NCBI RefSeq assembly: GCF_000981035.1
Contig: NZ_LAYJ01000105.1
Location: 1 to 61,850, forward strand
Reading direction: 5' to 3'
Length of the DNA: 61,850 nt
Source: Christensenella hongkongensis
Lineage (GTDB): Bacteria; Bacillota; Clostridia; Christensenellales; Christensenellaceae
This document shows, one piece after another, positions 51,673 to 58,514 of this stretch. Numbering within the stretch: the first letter of the stretch is position 1; every line of letters begins with the position of its first letter. The notes under the pieces are model-generated. The model had not been told where the DNA came from. It worked only from the letters and a program-made list of their open reading frames with translations, and made no database searches. The translations under genes and the position numbers were made by a program.

Positions 51673-52515
51673 ATGAAATTAGGAATACACGCATATGAAT
51701 GGTGCGGCGAATGGTCGAATGACACGCTGGATATCATCGATAAAGTAAAGGAATGGGGCTTCGATTTTATTGAAATTCCACTGATGCGCCTTGATCTTTT
51801 CGATCCCAGGGCGGTAAAGGAACGTCTCGACGGTTTTGGAGTGACAACATCAAACGTACTGCTTTCGGACAACGTGGATGTTACCTCCTTTGATCCGGAA
51901 ATACGGAAAAATGGGGTGAATTACCTGAAGGATTGCGTCAAGGCGTCCGCCGAAGCAGGCGCAAAAATGTTTTCCGGAGTGATCTATTCCCAGTATATGA
52001 AGGACGCTAAAAAAATGCCCTCAGGGGAAGAGTGGAAGTTCAGCGCGGACAGCCTGCGTGAAGTTGCGCGGTATGCCGCGGATTTCGGTATGTCGATTGC
52101 ATTTGAACCGGTTACGCGGTATGAATCCTATTTGCTCAATACGGCTGAGCAGGCGGTGCGGCTGGTGGATATGATCGGGGAACCAAACGTATTTATCCAT
52201 CTCGATTCCTATCACATGAATGTGGAGGAAAAGAACTTCCATGATGCGGTTGTAACAGCGGGAAGCAGGCTTGCCAATTTTCATATGTGCGAAAATGACA
52301 GGGGAATCCCGGGGACGGGACATGTGGATTGGGACGGTATTTTCCAGGCCTTCAAGGAGATCGGGTTCAACGGTTACCTTGGGTTTGAAGGGTTTTCCGA
52401 CTGTACGGATAATATGAGTACGTGGGTATGGCGTAAACTGGCGCCGGACGGAGATACCTTTGTACGTGAGAGTATTGATTTTGCAAGAAAAATGATACAG
52501 AAATACGATCTTTGA
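51673..52515 (+). CDS. Sugar 3-epimerase-like TIM-barrel protein (tagatose/allulose 3-epimerase type)
   Basis: A 280-residue protein resembling D-tagatose/D-psicose 3-epimerases: 'IAFEPVTRYESYLLNT' (metal Glu), 'IHLDSYHMNVEE' (Asp, His), 'NFHMCENDRGIPGTGHVDWD' (His, Arg) and 'YLGFEGF' (Glu). All expected metal-site positions appear filled. It is a separate lineage from the gene at 40843. It starts one base after the kinase gene and ends the operon. Confidence 0.86.
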   Translation: MKLGIHAYEWCGEWSNDTLDIIDKVKEWGFDFIEIPLMRLDLFDPRAVKERLDGFGVTTSNVLLSDNVDVTSFDPEIRKNGVNYLKDCVKASAEAGAKMFSGVIYSQYMKDAKKMPSGEEWKFSADSLREVARYAADFGMSIAFEPVTRYESYLLNTAEQAVRLVDMIGEPNVFIHLDSYHMNVEEKNFHDAVVTAGSRLANFHMCENDRGIPGTGHVDWDGIFQAFKEIGFNGYLGFEGFSDCTDNMSTWVWRKLAPDGDTFVRESIDFARKMIQKYDL

Positions 52516-52643
52516 TACGTTTGCCTTCTATGTTCCTATTGCTGTTTGCTTCGGAAAGCGTTCGGATAAAAGAAATGTATTGTCAAAGAAGCAAAGGCAG
52601 GCGGCACGCTTGAAATAAAAATAAAAAAGCGGCGGCTATATCA

Positions 52644-52686
52644 AAAAGAGGCTGTCTCAGTTATATGCCAAGACAGCCTCTTTTTT
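52644..52686. terminator. Bidirectional terminator of the sugar operon and nox
   Basis: Perfect 14-base stem (52644-52657 with 52671-52684) with A and T runs outside. It lies between the convergent sugar operon and nox genes and can serve both. Confidence 0.92.
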
Positions 52687-52695
52687 GTGCTGTTT

Positions 52696-54027
52696 TTATT
52701 CTGCGCCAAGTGCAGCCATCGTAATATAATTATACGGTTGGTTGAAATGCGGGAGGAAGAAGATGTCGAGCAACTTCAGTTTATCGATTGTAACGCCTTC
52801 CTCGATTGCGAGGGAGAACATATGGATACCCATTGAGATGTCCTCATAAGAAGCAATCTGCGCTCCAACAACCCGGCGCGAGCCCTTTTCGTATACAATA
52901 CGGATTTTTACACGTTTGTTATCGTGAATGAACGCAGGTTTCTGCAAATCTTCATAATCCGTGTAAAGCACGTCGATACCGGCTTTTTCGGCAGCCTTGA
53001 GGTTTAGCCCTGTTGAAACCATATTGTAACCGTAAATGCTGATGCCGTTCGAGCCCTGCACGCCCGCAGATTCAAGCGGGGTACCGCACGCGTTATGCGC
53101 CGCAACAATGCCGCTGCGTACCGCGTTGGTGGCAAGCGCAATATATGCAGGGGCACGCAGGGCGTTGCTGTATACTGTCGCGCAGTCGCCCACCGCGTAA
53201 ACGCCCGGAAGACTCGTCTCCTGATGAAGGTCTACAACGATTGCGCCATTTTTGAATAATTCAAGCTGATCCTTTGCGAGCTTGTTGTTTGGAATAAAGC
53301 CGATTGCCATAATGACAAGCTCTGCCTGGTATTCGCCCTTATCCGTCACGATAGAGCTGACTTTTTTGTCGCCCTTGATTTCTTTTACGATTTCACCAAA
53401 ATGCAGGTCAATACCATTTTCGGAAAGCACCTGATCCATATCGTGCGTAAACCATGGATCGTAATAGCTGGAAAGGGAAGTGTCCTGCGCTTCAAAGAGC
53501 ATCGCGTTTTTTCCGCGGCGGCGAACAGCTTCCGCAATCTCAACACCGATATACCCTGCGCCTACCACAGCGACATTTTTGATGCTGTCGTCGTCAAGCG
53601 CGGCATTGATGCGCTGCCCATCCTGAAAAAGTTTTACGACGTCAACGTTTTCAAGCTCAAGCCCGCTGATTTTGGGAATGATTGGGAGGGAACCGGTTGC
53701 GAGGATGAGTTTGTCGTAATCTTCCACGATTTCCTTGCCGTCCTTACCGGACGCATAAACTTTCTTTCCTGCAAAGTCAATATTCGTAACCTCGGTTTCC
53801 ATATATACCTTTGCATGTTTTTTCTCGAAGACATCCTGCGAACAATAAAACAGGCCGTCTGTTCCTTCGATCTGGCGGCCAACCCACAGTGCCGTGCCGC
53901 AGCCAAGGTAGCTGATGTTGGAGTTCCTGTCGATAATCACCAGCTCATTATCCGGATATTGATCCAGGATTGTGTTTGCCGCGGCTGTACCCGCATGGTT
54001 TGCACCGACCAAAACAATTTTACTCAT
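52696..54027 (-). CDS. nox: NADH oxidase / CoA-disulfide reductase family flavoprotein
   Basis: A 443-residue FAD flavoprotein: FAD site 'IVLVGANHAGTAAANTI' with H11, redox-active C43 in ISYLGCGTALW, NAD site 'NVAVVGAGYIGVEIAEAV' and C-terminal dimer domain. H11 and C43 match water-forming NADH oxidases (Cys-SOH chemistry), so oxygen reduction to water is likely. It belongs with the nearby PerR/rubrerythrin oxygen-defence genes. AGAGGG precedes the ATG. Confidence 0.88.
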   Translation of the reverse strand: MSKIVLVGANHAGTAAANTILDQYPDNELVIIDRNSNISYLGCGTALWVGRQIEGTDGLFYCSQDVFEKKHAKVYMETEVTNIDFAGKKVYASGKDGKEIVEDYDKLILATGSLPIIPKISGLELENVDVVKLFQDGQRINAALDDDSIKNVAVVGAGYIGVEIAEAVRRRGKNAMLFEAQDTSLSSYYDPWFTHDMDQVLSENGIDLHFGEIVKEIKGDKKVSSIVTDKGEYQAELVIMAIGFIPNNKLAKDQLELFKNGAIVVDLHQETSLPGVYAVGDCATVYSNALRAPAYIALATNAVRSGIVAAHNACGTPLESAGVQGSNGISIYGYNMVSTGLNLKAAEKAGIDVLYTDYEDLQKPAFIHDNKRVKIRIVYEKGSRRVVGAQIASYEDISMGIHMFSLAIEEGVTIDKLKLLDIFFLPHFNQPYNYITMAALGAE

Positions 54028-54154
54028 TTCTATACCCTCTCTTTCAATGGCCGTTTTAAATTTTGATGAAATCAGACCATATAAATGATTAATACCCGTT
54101 TTCAGCGGTATTACACGATTTTTTGATGAAAAAACAAAAATATTATTGAAATAT

Positions 54155-54179
54155 AAAAAGCCGGAAGGGAATCCGGCTT
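54155..54179 (-). terminator. Terminator of the minus-strand epimerase gene
   Basis: Perfect 8-bp stem AAGCCGGA/TCCGGCTT (54158-54165, 54172-54179) followed on the minus strand by TTTTT. It ends the epimerase message before nox. Confidence 0.85.
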
Positions 54180-54212
54180 CAGATCAGCTTGCCTGAACGG
54201 CGCGGTGTTGGA

Positions 54213-55121
54213 TTACAGGCGGTGCACCTGTTTGTATACGTCAAAGGTCTCGCGCATCCCCCTGGTAAAAGCGGTGTATTCAAAATCAAAATCCTTCGAT
54301 GCTTTTTCGCCGGAAAATAAGTCGTTCTGGTCGAGCGGAAAGGGAAGGGGAATCTCCTGTGCATAAACATTCTGGATTGTGACGGGCCTTGTTGGCAAAT
54401 TTTGTCCAATCGCGTCTTCCAGCGTTTTTAACAGAGAGGCGTAGGATATTTCCTCCGGTGCGGAAAGCTGGTATATATTATGGCGTGCCTTTTCATTGCC
54501 GATACATTTCATGATGATACGCGCGATGTCTTTCACGTATACGAACTGGAAACGGGAATAAGAATCGATGGGAACCGGAATGGGCTTTTTTTGCCGCCAC
54601 AGGTCAAAATAGAAGGATTCACGCGGCGCGTAATTATAAGGGCCATAAACGTAAGCGGGGCGCAGAATAGTATCGGAAAGGGCGGAGCGATTCGCATAAT
54701 CCGCAAGCTCTTTTTCAAGCAACATTTTATCATAGGAATATTGCTCCACAGGATTCCTGGGTTTTGTATCCACAAGGGGCGAAGACTCTGTGCGGGATTC
54801 ATTCCCCGGCTTTGCAACGCTGCAACTGCTGATATAAATATACTGTCTCGTATTTTGATCTATTATGTCGAGTATAGAGGCGATATCCCCCGGTTGGTAA
54901 GCACAAAAATCAATTACCGCGTCAAATGAAAGTCCGCCGACGCAATCTGAAAACATGGCTGCATCGTGGCGGTCACATATATGTTGTATTATGCCTTTCT
55001 GCCTGAAGGGGAAGCGTCCGCGGTTCAGTACGTGAAGCTCGTATTCATTTGTCTGCAACGCCAGAAGGGAAAAAATGCGCCCGATAAAATAGCTGCCGCC
55101 GATTGCCAGAATTTTTTTCAT
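54213..55121 (-). CDS. NAD-dependent epimerase/dehydratase family protein
   Basis: A 302-residue short-chain-dehydrogenase-like protein. The nucleotide-binding start is MKKILAIGGSYFIGRIF (variant of GxxGxxG). The catalytic YxxxK is YSYDK, with a preceding serine patch (YISSCSV). Sugar nucleotide or RNA-binding-type atypical epimerases show this pattern; the substrate is unknown. GAGAGGA precedes the ATG. It diverges from perR across 196 bases. Confidence 0.82.
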   Translation of the reverse strand: MKKILAIGGSYFIGRIFSLLALQTNEYELHVLNRGRFPFRQKGIIQHICDRHDAAMFSDCVGGLSFDAVIDFCAYQPGDIASILDIIDQNTRQYIYISSCSVAKPGNESRTESSPLVDTKPRNPVEQYSYDKMLLEKELADYANRSALSDTILRPAYVYGPYNYAPRESFYFDLWRQKKPIPVPIDSYSRFQFVYVKDIARIIMKCIGNEKARHNIYQLSAPEEISYASLLKTLEDAIGQNLPTRPVTIQNVYAQEIPLPFPLDQNDLFSGEKASKDFDFEYTAFTRGMRETFDVYKQVHRL

Positions 55122-55259
55122 GAGGTGATTCCTCTCGTTTTCCTTTCATTATAATAAAGAAATAGCCTGAATGTAAAGGCCGGTTGGCGCGGATTATGCG
55201 ATGAAAGAGAACGGCAGGCCAATAAATATCCTGTTTTATTTAAAAAAGAAGAAAAAGGA

Positions 55260-55288
55260 TTGACAAAGCGTCACTATTGATATATTAT
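55260..55288 (+). promoter_or_regulatory. Sigma-A promoter of perR operon
   Basis: TTGACA (55260-55265), 17 bases, TATTAT (55283-55288). It precedes the perR-rubrerythrin-rubredoxin/GltS operon. Confidence 0.82.
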
Positions 55289-55313
55289 ACTAATAAAGAA
55301 TAATTACTAATAA
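55288..55313 (+). repeat. Direct repeat TACTAATAA at the perR start site
   Basis: TACTAATAA occurs at 55288-55296 and again at 55305-55313, a 17-base period, spanning the transcription start and leader. It is A/T-rich like Fur/PerR boxes but is a direct, not inverted, repeat. Confidence 0.55.
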
Positions 55314-55323
55314 GGAAATGGAA

Positions 55324-55731
55324 ATGGAAACAAGGAATACGATGCAAAAAAGCATCATATTGGAACAGCTTAAAAAGCTGCAGCATCCGACAGCGGACGA
55401 GGTGTATGGCGCCGTTGTGAAGGTGCATCCAAGTATAAGTAAAGCGACTGTGTACCGCAACCTGGGTGCAATGTCTGAAAAAGGCGCCATTTCCCGCGTA
55501 AAAATACCGGATGGGGCGGATCGCTTTGATAAAACGCTGGAAAAGCATTATCATATCCGGTGCAGCGAATGCGGGAAGGTATTCGATGTCGATATGCCAT
55601 ATCTTTCGAAACTGGAAGATGAAATACGCGATACGCACGGATTTGATATCGAAGGACATGAGATTGTATTTGTCGGGGTTTGCCCCGGCTGCAAAATAAA
55701 GAAACGAGGTATGAAAGAATGGAAAATTTAA
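55324..55731 (+). CDS. perR: PerR-like Fur-family peroxide sensor
   Basis: A Fur-family repressor with winged helix ('STVYRNLG'-type, here [11 protein letters not shown]) and a structural zinc site CSEC/CPGC. Numbered from the ATG at 55318, the regulatory metal ligands fit PerR: H37, D71 (RFD), H77 and H79 (KHYH), and D90 where PerR has Asp and Fur has Glu. The ATG at 55324 has better spacing from AAGGA than the ATG at 55318. It overlaps rubrerythrin by 13 bases. Confidence 0.88.
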   Translation: METRNTMQKSIILEQLKKLQHPTADEVYGAVVKVHPSISKATVYRNLGAMSEKGAISRVKIPDGADRFDKTLEKHYHIRCSECGKVFDVDMPYLSKLEDEIRDTHGFDIEGHEIVFVGVCPGCKIKKRGMKEWKI

Positions 55732-56261
55732 AAGGAACGAAAACGGAAGCGAACCTGCAGGCAGCATTTGCAGGAGAATCCCAGGCAAGGAACAAATATA
55801 CTTATTATGCTTCCAAGGCAAGGAAGGAAGGATATAATCAGATTGCGTCGATCTTTGAAGAAACGGCAGGGAACGAAAAAGAGCATGCAAAAATCTGGTT
55901 TAAGCTGTTGCATGAAGGCGATATTCCCGGAACGGAAGCAAATCTGGAAGACGCTGCAAACGGTGAAAACTACGAGTGGACGGATATGTACGCAACCTTT
56001 GCAAAGGAAGCAAAGGAAGAGGGCTTTGACCGCATTGCATATTTATTTGAAATGGTCGGCAAGATTGAAAAAGAGCATGAGGAACGGTATCGTAAGCTGC
56101 TTGAAAACCTCAACGACGGACTTATTTTCTCCCGCGATGGCGATATGATTTGGCAGTGCGCAAACTGCGGACACATTGTAATCGGCCAGAAGGCTCCGCA
56201 GCTTTGCCCGGTATGCGCGCATCCACAGGCATATTTCCAGATCAAAGCTGAAAATTATTAA
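55719..56261 (+). CDS. rbr: Rubrerythrin
   Basis: The 180-residue protein reduces H2O2 in anaerobes. N-terminal four-helix di-iron domain with the ferritin-like EAxxR/ExxH pattern ('[15 protein letters not shown]', '[13 protein letters not shown]', '[20 protein letters not shown]' as pattern) and C-terminal rubredoxin-like domain CANCGHIV...CPVCAH. The ATG at 55719 follows GAGG; a frame from 55680 is rejected. It is translationally coupled to perR. Confidence 0.95.
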   Translation: MENLKGTKTEANLQAAFAGESQARNKYTYYASKARKEGYNQIASIFEETAGNEKEHAKIWFKLLHEGDIPGTEANLEDAANGENYEWTDMYATFAKEAKEEGFDRIAYLFEMVGKIEKEHEERYRKLLENLNDGLIFSRDGDMIWQCANCGHIVIGQKAPQLCPVCAHPQAYFQIKAENY

Positions 56262-56289
56262 TGAAGGCATAGTGAAAGGGTTGGATTGA

Positions 56290-57699
56290 ATGGCGAAATA
56301 TGTTTGTGCCCTTTGCGGCAATACGTATGACGAGGAAACAGAAGGAGTGCTGTTTGCCGATCTATCCGGGGATTGGGTTTGCCCTGTGTGTATGGGGCCA
56401 AAATCGATGTATAAGGGAGCGGATGGCGGTATGCAGGCCGCTGTGCAGGCGAAAGCCGCTCCAGTGGAACAGGAAGGGAATTCTCTTGCCTGGCCGGAGG
56501 AGTTCGTACAGCACGACGGAGGAATCCTCGACGAGATCCACGCCATGGCGGAAACTGGCAAATCGATCACCGAACCGATGAATACGCAAAAACAGGTTCC
56601 GGGTTTTGAAGAGATCGTACTTTTGGGCGCGCAGCTTGCAACGGCGCCGCTTGATGAAAATGAGCCGGTGAGCCTTGAAACGGTGATTGGCAAGCGGGCA
56701 AAAAAACCAATGGTTTTGAATAGTCCGGTTTACATTTCGCATATGAGCTTTGGCGCGCTTTCCAAAGAAACCAAGATTGCGCTTGCAAAGGGGAGCGCTA
56801 TAGCGCAGACCGCCATTTGCAGCGGAGAGGGAGGCATTCTTCCTGAGGAAAAGGAGGCGGCGTACCGTTATATTTTTGAGTATGTGCCGAATCTTTACAG
56901 TGTGACGGATGAGAACCTGCAAAGCGCGGATGCGATTGAAATCAAGATTGGCCAGGGTACAAAACCCGGTATGGGAGGTCATTTGCCGGGTGAGAAGGTA
57001 GTCGGCGAAATTGCGCGGATACGCAACAAGCCGGAAGGGAAGGATGTAATCAGCCCGTGCAGGTTTGATTGTGTCAACTGCCCGCAGGATTTGGAAAAAC
57101 TGGTTGGCGAGTTGCGCGAACGCAGTGGAGGAAGGCCGATTGGCGTAAAAATAGCGGCGGGGCATATTGAAAAGGACATGCAGTACATTGCCCAGGCACA
57201 GCCGGATTTTATTACCATTGACGGGCGGGGCGGAGCTACAGGCTCGTCGCCGAAATTTCTGAAGGACTCGACGAGCGTGCCGACCGTATATGCGTTGTAT
57301 CGCGCGAAGAAATTCCTGCGGGATCATAACCTCGATATCGATCTTGTGATCACAGGAGGACTTCGCACGAGCGGCGATTTTGCGAAAGCGATCGCAATGG
57401 GAGCTGACGCAGTGGCGATTGCATCTGCGGCGTTGATCGCGCTTGGCTGTCAGCGGTATCGCGTATGTCATAAAGGGACCTGCCCTATGGGCATCGCAAC
57501 GCAGGATCCGGAGCTTCGTGCACGTCTTCTGGTAGAAAAAGGGGCGCAGCGTGTGGGCAATTTCCTGAATGTAGCGGCAGAAGAGCTGCGCGCGTTTGCA
57601 CGGTGTACCGGGCACGGGAACATCCACGAGCTTTCAATGGACGATATCGAAACGACAAGCTCGGAATTATCAGGGCATACCGATATCAGACATGTATAA
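56290..57699 (+). CDS. Rubredoxin-FMN glutamate-synthase-like fusion protein
   Basis: The protein is 469 residues. The N-terminal rubredoxin-like domain has CALC (C6/C9) and CPVC (C36/C39). A glutamate-synthase central/FMN domain follows (about 125-455), with 'YISHMSFGALSKETKIALAK', 'GMGGHLPGEKVVGE', 'TIDGRGGATGSSPKF' and 'CHKGTCPMGIATQDP'. The glutaminase and Fe-S small-subunit parts of true GOGAT are absent. In this operon it is more likely an electron-transfer flavoprotein that may feed rubrerythrin than a glutamate synthase, which is inference. Confidence 0.88.
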   Translation: MAKYVCALCGNTYDEETEGVLFADLSGDWVCPVCMGPKSMYKGADGGMQAAVQAKAAPVEQEGNSLAWPEEFVQHDGGILDEIHAMAETGKSITEPMNTQKQVPGFEEIVLLGAQLATAPLDENEPVSLETVIGKRAKKPMVLNSPVYISHMSFGALSKETKIALAKGSAIAQTAICSGEGGILPEEKEAAYRYIFEYVPNLYSVTDENLQSADAIEIKIGQGTKPGMGGHLPGEKVVGEIARIRNKPEGKDVISPCRFDCVNCPQDLEKLVGELRERSGGRPIGVKIAAGHIEKDMQYIAQAQPDFITIDGRGGATGSSPKFLKDSTSVPTVYALYRAKKFLRDHNLDIDLVITGGLRTSGDFAKAIAMGADAVAIASAALIALGCQRYRVCHKGTCPMGIATQDPELRARLLVEKGAQRVGNFLNVAAEELRAFARCTGHGNIHELSMDDIETTSSELSGHTDIRHV

Positions 57700-57707
57700 A
57701 CAATAGC

Positions 57708-57748
57708 AAAAAAAGAATCGTAGCGGTAAAACGCTTCGGTTCTTTTTT
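57708..57748. terminator. Terminator between the PerR operon and the XRE gene
   Basis: GAATCGTAGCG (57715-57725) pairs with CGCTTCGGTTC (57732-57742) with two imperfections, A run before and T run after. It can end both converging messages. Confidence 0.8.
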
Positions 57749-58106
57749 ATTTTTTGTGAGAAATATTCTTTTTGGGGGATTCTTCCTTAACGAGCTTATT
57801 TTGCGTCACCAGTAAGTCTTTTGCAATTTTTACAAGAAAATCCTGCGATTCGGGAAGCAGCTTTTCGAAAATGTCGATGAATTCTTTATCATAACAGGAA
57901 ACAAGGAACATTTCGCCTTCGCCGGTGCGAAGCCATTTTTCGTTGACGTGGAATTCAGAGCAAATAATTTTGATATGTTTATCACTGAATTTCCGTTTTC
58001 CAACCTCTATCATCGCCAAAGAAGACTGGCTCAGGCCAAGTCTTTTGGAAAATTCCATTTGATTCATATGTAATGCGTTTCGTATTTCCTTTATTCGTTG
58101 ATACAA
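57747..58106 (-). CDS. XRE-family helix-turn-helix regulator
   Basis: A small regulator with a Cro/C1-type helix-turn-helix ('IKEIRNALHMNQMEFSKRLG', then LSQSSLAMIEVGKR). The C-terminal part (FEKLLPESQDFLVKIAKDLL) is typical of Firmicute XRE proteins. I prefer the TTG start at 58106, ten bases after GAGAGG; an ATG at 58145 lies at the transcription start of the promoter at 58136-58164 and has no ribosome site. Its target is unknown, possibly the divergent small gene. Confidence 0.82.
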   Translation of the reverse strand: MYQRIKEIRNALHMNQMEFSKRLGLSQSSLAMIEVGKRKFSDKHIKIICSEFHVNEKWLRTGEGEMFLVSCYDKEFIDIFEKLLPESQDFLVKIAKDLLVTQNKLVKEESPKKNISHKK

Positions 58107-58135
58107 ACTTTCATCGCCTCTCAAAGAATGCTTCA

Positions 58136-58164
58136 ATTTTACCATAGATTAAATAATTACACAA
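58136..58164 (-). promoter_or_regulatory. Sigma-A promoter of the XRE gene
   Basis: On the minus strand: TTGTGT (58164-58159), 17 bases, TAAAAT (58141-58136), placing initiation just upstream of the TTG start at 58106. Confidence 0.65.
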
Positions 58165-58254
58165 CATGATATAAAAGCTCAAAATAGGCGCTGCCTCAGT
58201 GGAATAGGAAGAATAACGGATTTTCACGTATTATTACAAATAGATTAAAATATA

Positions 58255-58283
58255 TTGACTTTTAATGTGTAAGTGATTAAAAT
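58255..58283 (+). promoter_or_regulatory. Sigma-A promoter of the small gene at 58321
   Basis: TTGACT (58255-58260), 17 bases, TAAAAT (58278-58283). It makes the ATG at 58282 too early for a start and favours 58321. Confidence 0.7.
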
Positions 58284-58320
58284 GAAGTTGTGGATAAAAT
58301 GCGATGGGGATGAGATTGAT

Positions 58321-58461
58321 ATGAAAAATTACGATGCCCGGTTACACGAAATCAAAATAATCTATTCCCGGCTTACGATTGAAAATAAATGGAAGCTTTT
58401 ATTGCTGGCAAAAGACATCAAGAATATACAGGAGGGCAAAAATAAGAGAATTATGAAATAA
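58321..58461 (+). CDS. Small protein divergent from XRE regulator
   Basis: A 46-residue basic protein ('MKNYDARLHEIKIIYSRLTI', then ENKWKLLLLAKDIKN) from the ATG at 58321, after GGGGAT. The leucine/lysine helix resembles the C-terminal 'LTxENKxKLLxLAK' segment of XRE regulators, so it may be a dimerisation partner or truncated relative of the neighbouring regulator. The reading frame is open further upstream but the promoter excludes it. Confidence 0.5.
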   Translation: MKNYDARLHEIKIIYSRLTIENKWKLLLLAKDIKNIQEGKNKRIMK

Positions 58462-58514
58462 ATTTTTTTTACACCATACAGTCACGAAAAACAAAATTAT
58501 AGGGAGGAAGAAAG

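Noticed and set aside
56362-57627. Antisense frame of 421 codons opposite the rubredoxin/glutamate synthase gene
   Set aside because: Opposite a strongly conserved flavoprotein and without recognisable motifs or a ribosome site.
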